This document shows, in pieces, positions 53,200 through 62,500 of a stretch of DNA of 64,000 bases. The DNA is from Uloborus plumipes (Eukaryota > Arthropoda > Arachnida > Araneae > Uloboridae). The first letter of the stretch is position 1. Every line of letters starts with the position of its first letter. The notes below the pieces were generated by a model. The model was not told the origin of the DNA and ran no database searches. It worked only from the letters and a program-made list of their open reading frames with translations. The stretch lies in NCBI GenBank assembly GCA_038373865.1, contig JAXGGA010003957.1, positions 1 through 64,000 of the forward strand, read 5' to 3'. Made by a program: the position numbers and the translations under genes.

Positions 53200-56023
53200 G
53201 CCCTTAAGAGTTTGTGTCCACCGCCCTCCGGAGCACCCCAGTCCATCCCTGTTAGATGAAACATGCAAAATCCAAGAAGGTATGTATTTTTTGTGACAAA
53301 GTGGTCAGTTAAATTGGAGTGAATGACAACATGAAATCAAACTTAAATGTGTTATAGTTTACTCTCGATACCTCGACTTTGCTTCACTCGAATTCCCACT
53401 TATGTCAAAATTTTTGGGTAGTCCCGAATTGCTGTAAATGTTGTATAATGGAATTTTTTTTTCATCAACTCGAAGTCACACTGCTTAGTTTCAGGCAGCC
53501 CTCTTAGGCATTTTTTATTGGAATTTTTGCTTATTCGATTTTCAGAAGCGAAACCAACCAATCACTTGATGTTCAATTGTCTGAAAGAATTCTTACTACC
53601 ATTTTTACCATTTGCTCCTTTAATGAAGGAGCAATTCCTTCTTTGAGCTCTTAATTTAACTGATATGATACATGTTTTATGCATGTTAGATACATAAATA
53701 CATACATAGGTACATTCATTTTTATATATAAAGATAATTAACTCAAATCTTCAGTTTGAATAATCAAACTCAAACACTTCTAATGTAAACTTCTCAAATT
53801 TGAAATCAACGCAATACAGAGAACTTACGTGGAAATATTTGACACAAAAGTGAGTGCACAGCACTTCGAAGAGCCATTTTCTTAAAGTACATGTCCTCTT
53901 TTTGTTTTGTTTTAAGATAATGTTCCCAAATATCTACAGAGCACTGAAATGAAAGAAAAATACATACAACAATCTATCATGGATTCTATAAGAAATACTT
54001 TTATGCTCAACAAGCAGTCAGATTCATTAAAAAATGTTAGAAAGCAATAAGCTAGCTGTTTAAAAAATAAAAGCAGTAGCAAGTACTAAAAAATAGAAAT
54101 TGCAAGATACAAGGAAAAATGTTAGGTCAACACCAGTAAACATTTTACTCTTATTTTGTGCATTAGTTAAATAAAACAGTAAATACATATTTCAGGGATG
54201 AAAACAGCTCAAAGTCAAAAAAGAGGACAAATTGCACGGCTTTTAAAATTTTGATAGCTTTTTTTAAACTTTATGCAAAATCTCCTCTTAATTTTTGCTG
54301 TGAAATCTAAAGTAAAACTTGTAGATTGTAGGCATCTTTATTTTTTAAAAAAAACCTCAAAAATGCTCTTTCCCTATTTCTTTTTTAAGTCATCCAGAAC
54401 AATGCAGGGAAAAAAAAGTAGGAGGGGGGGGGGGATTGCACCAGGGTGTAAAAAAATCAATGATTTTTTTAAAAAAATCGGAATTTTTTTATTTAAATCT
54501 GATTTTTTTTTTTTTAAATTAGAAATTTCAATTATTAATTAATTTTTATTTATGAACAACTTACCTTTAAGTTTTTAAAAATACAAAAACACCTTTGAAG
54601 TAAAGTTTTACCAGTAAGAAACCCAGGAAAAAGTTTTAGGAGCCAATCTAAAAATAATCCTGTCTACTAGCTAGGATAAAAATTAAATGGGGCAGGAAGC
54701 TCAACCCAATCCTCACTTCATTCAGCCCCCCCCCCCTTCCTCTCTTTATTTTGCTTTTGTTTTGTAAAGCTGGAATATGTTCCATTTCAGCCACTAATAA
54801 AGACTGCCCCCCCCCCTCCCAGTTGCTAATGCAAGGCATAGAAAATTCATCTTCTGTTTGGTTGTTTTTGTTTTTTCTTTTCACTGAAAGTATATCAAAC
54901 ACATTCTATCATGTCCCTCCCCCCTCAATTCACTCTTTGCAACAACTGCCCTGCACCTGCATGTATTTTCTTTATTTCACGTATTGGACAACAAATAGCA
55001 CTATTTGTGCATACATACATATTATTTGGACTGCAACCTTCCAGCATCTGTGGAGGGGGGATAAGTAGGATTACTTTTCCATTTATTAGATGAAAATCAA
55101 AGTTCTAAACGAAAATGGTAAAAATAATGAAATTGGCTTGTCCAAGAGAATTTTTTAAGGATTAAAATAAAAAGTGATTTAAATCAATGATTTTTTTTAA
55201 AAAATCAACTGATTTAAATCGCGATTTAAATCACTGATTTAAATCAACTGATTTAAATCATTGGCACCCTGGATTGCACTTTTAGATTAGATTTGTGTAT
55301 CTCAAGAATTATTTCTGTAGCTAATATTGTTTGATCTTTGGAATTTTGATGAATTTTTAAGATTTTTTGACTCTGATCTATAATATTTTAGCTGAATTTT
55401 CTTTTTTTCTACCTTCAACAACGCCAATTTATGTTTTTGGCAGCATGCCAAAATAGAGTGCATCGTTTGCTGATAATTGCATGTCATCCACAAGTGCATG
55501 TCATAGGATGTAGCAGGTTTCAATCCTGCTACATCCTAAAAACATTTCCATTATTTCGGAATTTGAAAGTAATTTCAACCTCTACTGCTTTAAATCAACT
55601 TATTTTAAGCTTTATTTAAATAATGAGTTTTTTTTTTTTTTTTTTTTTTTAACTTAATGCAACATTAATTTTTTGATCGTGGAAAGAAAGAAAATATACA
55701 AAAAGCGAAAAATCTTGGATACGCGGACGATTTTCATCCCTGATATTTATTTTAAGAAACTTGCTTCATTAAGTTTATAAGCATCGACTCATGGAGAACA
55801 TTAACAACGAACAATCAATTTTAGTACACTTCGACCTAATATAAAATGTTACTTATTTCAAAAGTTCCTTACAAAAAAAAATCCTAAAACATTTAATTGT
55901 ACTTTCTAGAAGCTCACAGTTACAGAAAAACTGAACAAATTATGAAAAGAAAATTTCATTTGATAATTTAATGCAAAAATGTCAAAAAGCACATTGGCTA
56001 TTGATTTTAACTTTATTTATTGC

Positions 56024-56061
<38 letters not shown>

Positions 56062-59000
56062 AAGCTCCAGAAGACTGTTTTATTACCAAGGAGTCCTAAA
56101 TTTTGATGTGGTCTACTTGGTAAAAAGATTTCTCCCCTGCATAACATATCTATATATACTTAACTGAACAGCCTTAATTTGCTATCTACCAGTTCTTATA
56201 TATAATAACCATTCAGTTAATTACATAACCAAAGAATGCATAAATTAGAAATCCACTCAGAATAGAAACCTTAGAAGCTTTTGTTATATTGAAACATTTG
56301 TAAAATTTGCCACATGGAATGCTCACCTTAAACCATTCATCTTTACCACTTTTAAGATATCTTTTTGGAATGCTAGGGCTCCTTGAATTGGTAGGGCTCC
56401 TTGAATTGGATGTTTGTCTTTGATTATTTTGGAAAGGGCGAAAATTTTGTCCATGGAAACATTTGTTGTGATCTGAGTTATTCCTATATAAACATGAACT
56501 TCACTATATTATATGAAAGACTTGAAAGCAATATTAAAAAATGACATCTAACAATTCAATATGAAAATACTCGAAGCAAGAAAAGAAAAACAATATGTTC
56601 AAAAATAAGTTTAATGAAAAATGCCAGAAAATAAATTTAGTGTGAATAGTTTAATAGGCAAGAGTACACATGTTGAATTGTGATAGTTAGGGATGCACTG
56701 AGTACTTGATAATTATTCGGTACTCGGCCTAATCGGCCAATTTGCCGAGTCCTCGGCACTCTGCTAAATTTGGATCAGGTACTCGGCCGACACAGAGTAG
56801 TTGTAGAAAATTGAACAGTTCAAGACACATTTTTCAATAATTAAAAATATGCAAATATATAATGCAATCATTTACAATTTATATATTAATAAAATATGAC
56901 TGAATTCTACGTATAAGTTAATTAAAAAGTTATAATACCAAATCAGTATACAAATTAACTAAGAATGTACAAATGTAATTAACTTTTTCATATTGCATAT
57001 TGGTGTAGGGGAACTTACCTTTGGTCAGGAAGTCCAAGTGATCCTTAAGATGAATATTAATAAAATCATTAAAAAGAAACTTTCAATCATATTCCAATAT
57101 ATTTCTAATTATTTAAAAATTTAGATTACGAATTTTTAAAACCATGGTTTTGCAGATTCAAACTTGTGGCATAGTGATAACAACACAGAGAAGTAAAATT
57201 AAGTCATTTTTATTAGGGTAAGAAAAAGGTTGTCTAATATTTAAAGAAAAAAAGGGAAAATACCAGCAAAATATTTTAATAATTGAAATTATTGTATCTT
57301 AAATTATGGTGCAAAAAAACTAATCTTTCAGCAATTTCTGGTGATAGCTTATTCCTCAGACTGCTGCAAATATAATATGTCTCGGAAAAAACTCTCTCGC
57401 TGTACGAAAAAGTTTCTTAGTGCACCTTCAACTAGTGTGTTGAAGGTGCACTAAGAAACTTTTTTGCTAGTTTGCATAAGATAGGAAACATTTTTTTATT
57501 TTTTTCCACCAGGCAAAAGGACTGTTCTATTTAGTAATTCTCCAGAAAAGAAAGACTCCATCTCTTTCTTTAACATCTCTTCATATTCGAATTCAGTGTT
57601 GGTACTCGGTACTCGGCCGAGCAGTGAAAGGCTAGTACTCGGTACTCGGCCAAAGTGCTACTCGGTGCATCCCTAGTGATAGTTTGTCCTTTCTTCTATA
57701 CCTAATATATAGAAGAAAGTATTGGATTCGAGAAAATTTTCGCATTTCAAATTTCAACGGCATTTTGAAGGGTGCCGAGTCTATTTTGAAAATGTCTGTC
57801 TCAATCAATATGTGTCACAGAAACATGAGAACCATGATCTTTTATTTTTGATGCATGATGTAGCAAAAGACTGCATTAGGCCTATTTTGGCATCCCCCCT
57901 ACATTTGTTTTAAAATTTTAAAATTCAAGATTCATAACTACATTATTTGAAATATTCAAGACTCACTGTAGAATTTTTTTTTCATGTATTTTTCTTTTTT
58001 CAGGAATAAATAATGATTTTTGGGGGGATTTGGAGACCCCTAAAAAAGCAGGGCCCTAAGCTGTAGCTTGTTCAGCTTGTACAAAAATCCAGCCCTGCAT
58101 TTGATAGCAATATTTTTTTTATAAAACCTTTGATCCTCTTGAGGTGTACCCAGAGTAAACCGCCTCTTTGCCTATACATCGTCAACATATTGGACAACAA
58201 CAGGTTTAAATAGAAATGCAATATTTCTTTTAGCAAATAAAGCTAACAGAAACATTTAATCAACAAATGATTCTATACTAACAAGTTTTTGGAAGTGTAC
58301 ATTGTATACCAGCTTAGTTAAAAACTCATTGTAACTTTAAATCATTTAAAAAAAAATTTTGAACAATTGGATTACTTTATAAGATTTTTCCCATTAAAAA
58401 TCAGACTAAATCATGTGAACAGTTTTGCCTACTGCCCTACAATAAATTGCCTACATTTACATTCGACCAAATCAAATATAACAGAGCTCTGATCATTTAA
58501 TCAACAAAAAAATTTCTATACTTATCAGTCGTTCCTAATTTTTACATTGAAAAATGTTTTTAAAATTTTATTTAGTACATGGTATTATGAGACTTCTATT
58601 TTATAGAAGAGGAAGAAAATAAGAATAGCACAGTTGTTTAAGATCATTTATGATTCAATCAAACTATACTTTGAATTTGAACCGTACAAATTATTTTCGA
58701 GGAGAGAAAGATACTAACCGAGAGCCATTCATGTTAGCGGCTGTTGTGCCACGAGGAGATATTCTGCTCTTAACATCATTGCTTTCAGAAGTTTCAACAG
58801 ACGAAGGAGTTGAAGATCTTGAACTGGACACCCCACTGTCTGTGTGCAAGGATTCAGTTAAGCTTTCTTTTGAACATTGTCTATCCAAGGAAGACAGGTT
58901 GACATTCCGTCTTCTCAGGAAAGGCAGGTAACTGTTCATTGTTTCTACATTCTGCATTAAACTATTGACTGGAATTCTTTTCATGTGGGGAACATCAAAT

Positions 59001-59164
59001 GCCAATTGTGAAGTTCCGAGCAATGGATGATGTTGCGTTAGTGGCATAAAAGCTGTGAGATGGTCGACAGAGAGTAATGAAAAATCGCCGTACGTAAAAA
59101 GGAATGGAGTTTTGGGAAGTTGGCTGCTGATGAACCATGATGCTGGATAAGAACTTTGAAACAT
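37381..59164 (-). CDS. TENT2: GLD2-type cytoplasmic poly(A) RNA polymerase, complete 12-exon CDS
   Basis: Family role (known): a non-canonical nucleotidyltransferase that extends poly(A) tails or 3' ends of mRNAs and some miRNAs in the cytoplasm, recruited by RNA-binding partners because it lacks its own RNA-binding domain. Seen: exons 59164-58719, 56483-56327, 53943-53829, 49006-48915, 48281-48218, 46599-46533, 45680-45604, 44581-44453, 43938-43892, 43146-43013, 42085-41970, 37514-37381 join in phase to 1578 nt, 525 aa. The N-terminal 200 residues are Ser-rich and low complexity. The polymerase motif GSSVNGLGTNNSDVD is at 247-261, giving catalytic Asp259 and Asp261. The third Asp is D319 in VDLNINN. 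The PAP/OAS1 central domain contains PPLVLVIKKWA (345-355) and LSSYSLVLMVIHYLQ. The PAP-associated domain starts near 425, and EPFNRTNTA is at 482-490. The start was chosen because ATG 59164 follows an in-frame stop. The catalytic Asp residues are intact. Confidence 0.95.
38848..41379. mobile_element. Non-autonomous hAT element, 2.5 kb, perfect 8-bp duplication
   Basis: Bounded by TGTGAGCT at 38840-38847 and 41380-41387. The ends are CAGGCCCGGATTA and right-complement CAGGGCCGGATTA. The interior has a degenerate tandem array (about 39,830-40,690) of units built on TTTCGAAACTTTTTCTGGGA, and a fold-back centred near 40,905. No transposase frame is seen. It sits in the last TENT2 intron. Confidence 0.92.
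41970..42085 (-). CDS. TENT2: TENT2 coding exon 11
   Basis: The 116 bp encode SRDVISVRLGCKLPK and KRGHWKFICIE, continuing the PAP-associated domain. The intron that follows, 4.5 kb, contains a 2.5 kb hAT element. Confidence 0.92.
43013..43146 (-). CDS. TENT2: TENT2 coding exon 10, PAP-associated domain
   Basis: The 134 bp encode NTQSLGSLLNGFFDYYTNKF, the PAP-associated domain core (LGxLLxGFxxYY). Confidence 0.94.
43892..43938 (-). CDS. TENT2: TENT2 coding exon 9
   Basis: A 47 bp micro-exon encoding CGCEPAVLPCLQRMQP, aligning with the PEPILPSLQK segment of vertebrate GLD2. Confidence 0.88.
44453..44581 (-). CDS. TENT2: TENT2 coding exon 8, central domain
   Basis: The 129 bp encode RVPPLVLVIKKWAQDCQINN and then TLSSYSLVLMVIHYLQ, both strongly conserved in GLD2 and related terminal nucleotidyltransferases. 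Confidence 0.96.
44725..45050 (+). repeat. Interspersed repeat R2, uninterrupted copy
   Basis: A direct relative of 34990-35530 with several CGCCAAGTT blocks. It directly abuts the reverse R1 copy, so R1 and R2 are arranged differently at the two loci. Confidence 0.65.
45090..45490 (-). repeat. Interspersed repeat R1, reverse copy
   Basis: A reverse-oriented relative of 33361-33840, sharing GTTCCCAAGG, CACCTCCCCTTGTGG, the CATACATACATAC tract and the TTTTTCGCGATCACAATACT segment on the minus strand. It lies in a TENT2 intron. Confidence 0.65.
45604..45680 (-). CDS. TENT2: TENT2 coding exon 7, third catalytic Asp
   Basis: The 77 bp encode VDLNINNTVGIANTQLL, carrying Asp319, the third catalytic carboxylate, and the nucleotide-domain hinge. 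Confidence 0.95.
46533..46599 (-). CDS. TENT2: TENT2 coding exon 6
   Basis: The 67 bp encode IKTTDLIAAKVPILKFTDTF, matching the AKVPIVKF beta strand of GLD2 polymerases. Confidence 0.93.
48218..48281 (-). CDS. TENT2: TENT2 coding exon 5
   Basis: The 64 bp encode IDQQTEATNLLKYAQKLLLR, a helix of the catalytic domain. The phases match both neighbours. Confidence 0.9.
48915..49006 (-). CDS. TENT2: TENT2 coding exon 4, catalytic Asp pair
   Basis: The 92 bp encode LRVVGSSVNGLGTNNSDVDM. This is the Gly-Ser plus DxD signature of the polymerase-beta superfamily, with Asp259 and Asp261 as metal ligands. The donor is GTTTGA. Confidence 0.96.
50092..53251. mobile_element. hAT element, 3.2 kb, with decayed transposase and perfect 8-bp duplication
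   Basis: Flanked by TTAGATGA at 50084-50091 and 53252-53259. The ends CAGGGATGGACTGG are perfect 14-bp inverted repeats. The left subterminal region (50,140-50,560) is a tandem array built on AAGGAAATGCTAGGCGCCCT. The right subterminal region (52,670-52,950) is five units with CGGTTTTTGG...AAAAACCG hairpins. An (AT)n tract sits at 53,161-53,195. Transposase remnants are annotated separately. The element interrupts an older repeat that starts ATACCCGGCGTTGCACAGG. Confidence 0.95.
51918..52622 (+). pseudogene. hAT transposase remnant with C-terminal dimerisation domain
   Basis: One frame runs from ATG 51918 to 52622 with a single in-frame TAA at 52398-52400 and no frameshift. The region before the stop (160 aa) includes KSLYLDLSWFDPKRF, an acidic Glu/Asp run, and a CQGCLKC cysteine cluster. 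After the stop comes the hAT family dimerisation domain: ERVFSKLKVIKTRLRGRLTN followed by EHLESFVLM. The upstream DDE catalytic region and BED zinc finger are not recognisable, so the transposase is truncated and inactive unless the stop is bypassed. Confidence 0.85.
53829..53943 (-). CDS. TENT2: TENT2 coding exon 3
   Basis: The 115 bp encode SVDIWEHYLKTKQKEDMYFK and then MALRSAVHSLLCQIFP, the helical lead-in to the nucleotidyltransferase domain (residues 202-239). Confidence 0.93.
54193..55742. mobile_element. hAT-like element, outer of a nested pair
   Basis: The ends CAGGGATGAAAACAG and right-complement CAGGGATGAAAATCG agree over the first 12 bp. Flanks share ATATTT, but a full 8-bp duplication is not clean. 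A younger hAT element (54442-55271) is inserted within it, so the original length was about 710 bp. Confidence 0.65.
54442..55271. mobile_element. hAT miniature element with GATTTAAATCA terminal array, nested
   Basis: The perfect 8-bp duplication GATTGCAC is at 54434-54441 and 55272-55279. The ends are CAGGGTG at both sides, followed by reiterated ATCAATGATTTTTTT and GATTTAAATCA palindromes. No coding content; the poly-C tracts near 54,725 and 54,806 are internal. Confidence 0.88.
56327..56483 (-). CDS. TENT2: TENT2 coding exon 2
   Basis: The 157 bp encode residues 149-201, ending SIPKRYLKSGKDEWFK before GTGAGC. It contains a short in-frame duplication, NSRSPT then NSRSPS, visible as two copies of a 21-nt unit. 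The region is low complexity and probably disordered. Confidence 0.85.
56688..57675. mobile_element. hAT miniature element with perfect 8-bp duplication and hairpin
   Basis: GTGATAGT flanks it at 56680-56687 and 57676-57683. The ends are TAGGGATGCACTGAGTA and right-complement TAGGGATGCACCGAGTA. Subterminal TACTCGGCC/GGCCGAGTA units recur on both sides. The interior contains a perfect 26-bp hairpin at 57407-57464. Located in the first coding intron of TENT2. Confidence 0.92.
57407..57464. repeat. Perfect 26-bp inverted repeat, 6-nt loop
   Basis: The arms 57407-57432 and 57439-57464 are exact complements (core TTTCTTAGTGCACCTTCAAC) around the loop TAGTGT. It lies inside the 56688-57675 element. 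Confidence 0.9.
58719..59164 (-). CDS. TENT2: TENT2 coding exon 1 (start codon)
   Basis: It encodes the first 148 residues, rich in Ser, Thr and Pro, and ends TTAANMNGS plus a split Arg codon before GTTAGT. An in-frame TAA lies about 50 nt upstream of the ATG. A TTTCAG acceptor at about 59,300 suggests that a further 5'UTR exon lies upstream. Confidence 0.85.
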
Positions 59165-59299
59165 AGCAAAATAGTAATGATTTTTAGAAGGGGAAATTTG
59201 TTGATTAGAGTTAAAAACAATTTAATCAAAGCTGTGTGCTCTCATTTTTGGTTCTTTGCAATTGTAGAAATGTTGCTACGGAACTTGATGTTATGTGAT

Positions 59300-61159
59300 C
59301 TGAAAGTAAAAACAAAATTTTAGAAGAGTTAAAAAAAAGTCAGAATTACTTTGAAATAAAGTTCATTCATTACACAACTTAAAAATGTTTCCTATTAAAT
59401 ACAATGCACATTATATGTAACTGCACATTAATTCTTTTTTAATTTTACTCAGGACGTAAATCAATCTATTTCAATCAGTGAATTTATTCATGATTTAAAT
59501 TGAAGGATTTTTTCAAAAAAAAAAAAATTGAAATCACTTTTCAGCTAAAATCTCAGAAATCCTCCTGAAAATTTCTAAATTTTATAAGTTCTGCCGTTCA
59601 AAATCAATATAAGGACTGGTAGTCTACAGGGTATGAATCTCCCCCTTTCCAGGTAATAGGAGGTTCCTGTAAAAGCAAATCAAGACATACGAGAACTTCT
59701 TCGACTCTTCATCCTAAAGCTCGCACTTCTTGCATTGAAAAAGGGGCTCCTTGTAGCCCCGAAACACGTGTCTGCAGTATACCTGCATATTTGTGCATTT
59801 TTAACGTTGAATTTAAACTTTACGTATTAAACAGTCTTTGCCTTGATATCTGGGAAGAAAAAATTATCCACTGATAAAAAAATAGTACTACATGGTTCCT
59901 TAAGACTGTTAAATGCCCAGTATTGAGAGGGGGGGGGGTAACTTGAAGAATGATCCAAATGAAAGATAATAGCAATGTTTAAAACATGACAAATAATTAA
60001 AAATAATAATAGTTAAAAGAAATGAAATAAAGATAAAAAAGTACAATAATACACACAATATAAATATTATACAAGTCAAAATTTAAACAAAAGTGTTTTA
60101 GGGGAGAAAAAACAAATTTTGAAAAATTGCTTAAAGATATTCAATTACCAAGATATTACCACAATTCTAGGTAATTTGATTTATAAAAAAATAAAAATTG
60201 AAAGCAATTAAACGTCTGCAGATTATGGAAACCTAAAGATAATAAAAAGCGCTCAACTGTGGTGCTAAATAAATTAATAAAAAATTGAAGAAAAGAGAGT
60301 TACTGAAAAATAGGTCAAAATATTAACGATATCCTTTAAAATATCTCAATTAGTCTGCCACTAAATGCTTGATTCCATAATGAAGATGACTCTTGCTAAG
60401 TATTTAAAATGCATTTGATAAAAAGAAGAGATAACAATCTTCAGACTAGTAATTTATAATTATTAAATCTCCCTAACTTGCAAAGATAGAGAAAAATAGG
60501 TGCTTGTTACAAAATTACACCTCAAAATAACTAAGAGCATTAATAGTCGGTTGCAAGCAGGTACTAAATATTCAAAAAATAAGAAAACCGTGCATACAGG
60601 ATAGTTACATAAATAATTTGGGCGAGACCGGTATTTTTGACGCTTAAAAGACATTGAGAACGCGCTGCAAGGGAATTTAAACCATGGGCATAGGCTTTTC
60701 CTGTCACGGGGTTTTTGAGAGCTGCACTTCAAAGAAACATGGAAAACACTAAAATATTAGAATTTTTCTTTAAGAAAAAAACTAAGCAACCTGTACCTGA
60801 AGAGTTTAGCTTGATTTTGGTAACATTTCTCAAAAGTCACACCTAAATCGGTACGACAAATGATGTCACGAATTAGCTGTTAACCGCATAAAGCTGAAGC
60901 GGACATCATGGAGCACTGAATGCATGGAAGACTCGGACAATACCCTTTAAATGAGTGTAAAAGCTTAGTTTTTTGAAATGCAGTTGCTACTTCCAAGAAT
61001 ATCGTAAGATTTTTAACAAATTTTATTTCTTATGCTCTTTCTGACGGTGAAAATTGCGCTTTGGTTTTACAAGTTAGTTAGAAAAATTTAAAAAAGGTCA
61101 GTACTAATGCTTTTTCTGACCGTAACTGAAGTTTCTGTTTGTTTACATGACAGAAAAGC
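59300..61159. other. Intergenic region between divergent TENT2 and MOCS3
   Basis: No coding exon is recognised. It should hold the TENT2 upstream 5'UTR exon and both promoters. No TATA box or CpG-rich tract is obvious. It contains one copy of the structured hammerhead-like repeat (59731-59777). The open frame at 60463-60732 on the minus strand resembles nothing I recognise. Confidence 0.5.
59731..59777 (+). repeat. Solo copy of the hammerhead-like structured motif
   Basis: TGCATTGAAAAA is followed by the stem GGGGCT-CCTTGT-AGCCCC, then GAAACACGTGTCTGCAG. It matches the motif in the 9-kb fold-back, but the stem bases have changed in compensating pairs. It lies just upstream of TENT2. Confidence 0.65.
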
Positions 61160-62500
61160 ATGAGCTTAGATATCGAAACTATGGCTGCGGAATTGCAGAA
61201 ATTAAGGGATGTAATTTCTGCAAAAGATGAAGAAATAATGCATTTGAAGTCAAAGTTGAGTACAGATTCATGTAATTCAGAAGGATCTGACAACCAAGGG
61301 CCTTTTAAAAAGTATGAGAATCTTACTGCTACTGACATTTCAAGGTATTCCAGACAGTTAATTCTTCCTGAGATAGGAACAAAAGGCCAAATTTCTCTAA
61401 AAAATGCTTCAGTTCTTATTGTCGGAGCTGGGGGCTTGGGTTGTCCAGTTGGAATGTATCTTTCTGCAGCTGGTGTCGGAAAAATTGGTATAGTTGATCA
61501 TGATAAGGTTGACGTCAACAACTTACACCGTCAAATCGCTCACACTGAAAAGTCTATCGGAATTTCAAAGTGTGCCTCTTTCATGAGCTCTGTAAAATCA
61601 ATTAATTCTTCTTTAGTATGTGAAATGTACCCAATCCTTTTAAACAGTGGTAATGTTAAAGAGATCATTCCCAAGTATGATATAGTAGTTGATGCATCTG
61701 ACAACGTTCCCACTAGATATTTATTGAATGATTCTGCAGTACTGTATGGAAAACCTTTAGTTTCTGGGGCTGCCTTAAAATTGGAAGGCCAATTGACCGT
61801 GTATAATTTCCAAGGAGGACCATGTTACCGTTGCTTATTCCCTGAACCCCCACCTGCTAGTACTGTCACAAACTGCTCTGAAGGAGGTGTGCTTGGCGCA
61901 ATTACTGGCATCATTGGCTGCTTTCAAGCTCTCGAAGTAATAAAAATAATAGTTGGTTTGAATCCATCTTATAATAAAAAAATGCTCATTTTTGATGGTC
62001 TTACGGGGGATATTAGAGTTATAAATATGCGTAATAAAAAATTAGACTGTAAACTATGTGGAGAACAGCCAGAAATTAAAGAGCTAATTGATTACGAGTT
62101 GTTTTGTGGCTCGGCAGCTACAGATAAAGACAATGATTTGAAGCTATTAGAAGATGAAGATCGCATAACTTGCTTTGAATATAAACAGCTAATAGAAGAA
62201 CAAATTCCACATATTTTAATAGATGTTCGTCCTTCAAATGAAATAGATATCTGTCAGTTACCAGGTTCTATCAGTATCCCTCTTCCAAGGATTACTCTAG
62301 AAAATTCTATTTCGTTACTTGAGAATCTAATAAAATTGAAAAACTGTCAGAAAAGTTATGTGGTGTGCAGAAGAGGAAATGATTCACAAAAAGCTGTTAT
62401 GATATTGAAAAAAATGATTAAAAGTTGTGCTTGGAAAGATATAGTCGGTGGACTCCATGCTTGGCACAAAGAAATAGATCCAAATTTTCCATTGTATTAA
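61160..62500 (+). CDS. MOCS3: Adenylyltransferase and sulfurtransferase MOCS3 (UBA4 family), single exon
   Basis: Family role (known): a cytosolic E1-like enzyme that adenylates the C-terminal glycine of URM1 and of the small molybdopterin-synthase subunit (MOCS2A). Its rhodanese domain then passes on sulfur from the cysteine desulfurase. This feeds 2-thiolation of wobble uridine in tRNA and molybdenum-cofactor synthesis. Seen: 446 aa (human 460). A short coiled-coil-like N-terminus is followed by the ThiF/E1 domain from YSRQLILPEIG (63-73), with ATP loop GAGGLGC (89-95), DHDKVDVNNLHRQ (113-125) and DASDN (178-182). Zinc cysteines are CYRC (222-225) and CKLC (297-300). The E1-type Cys239 is in TNCSEGG. 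The rhodanese domain spans about 335-446 with persulfide Cys403 in VVCRRGNDSQ. All key residues are present. The gene is intronless, as in mammals. ATG 61160 is the first Met of the open frame. Confidence 0.97.
   Translation: MSLDIETMAAELQKLRDVISAKDEEIMHLKSKLSTDSCNSEGSDNQGPFKKYENLTATDISRYSRQLILPEIGTKGQISLKNASVLIVGAGGLGCPVGMYLSAAGVGKIGIVDHDKVDVNNLHRQIAHTEKSIGISKCASFMSSVKSINSSLVCEMYPILLNSGNVKEIIPKYDIVVDASDNVPTRYLLNDSAVLYGKPLVSGAALKLEGQLTVYNFQGGPCYRCLFPEPPPASTVTNCSEGGVLGAITGIIGCFQALEVIKIIVGLNPSYNKKMLIFDGLTGDIRVINMRNKKLDCKLCGEQPEIKELIDYELFCGSAATDKDNDLKLLEDEDRITCFEYKQLIEEQIPHILIDVRPSNEIDICQLPGSISIPLPRITLENSISLLENLIKLKNCQKSYVVCRRGNDSQKAVMILKKMIKSCAWKDIVGGLHAWHKEIDPNFPLY

Noticed and set aside
58650..58931. 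Plus-strand open frame opposite the first TENT2 exon
   Set aside because: It is a shadow of the minus-strand exon 59164-58719, whose splice phases and continuation into the polymerase domain are convincing.
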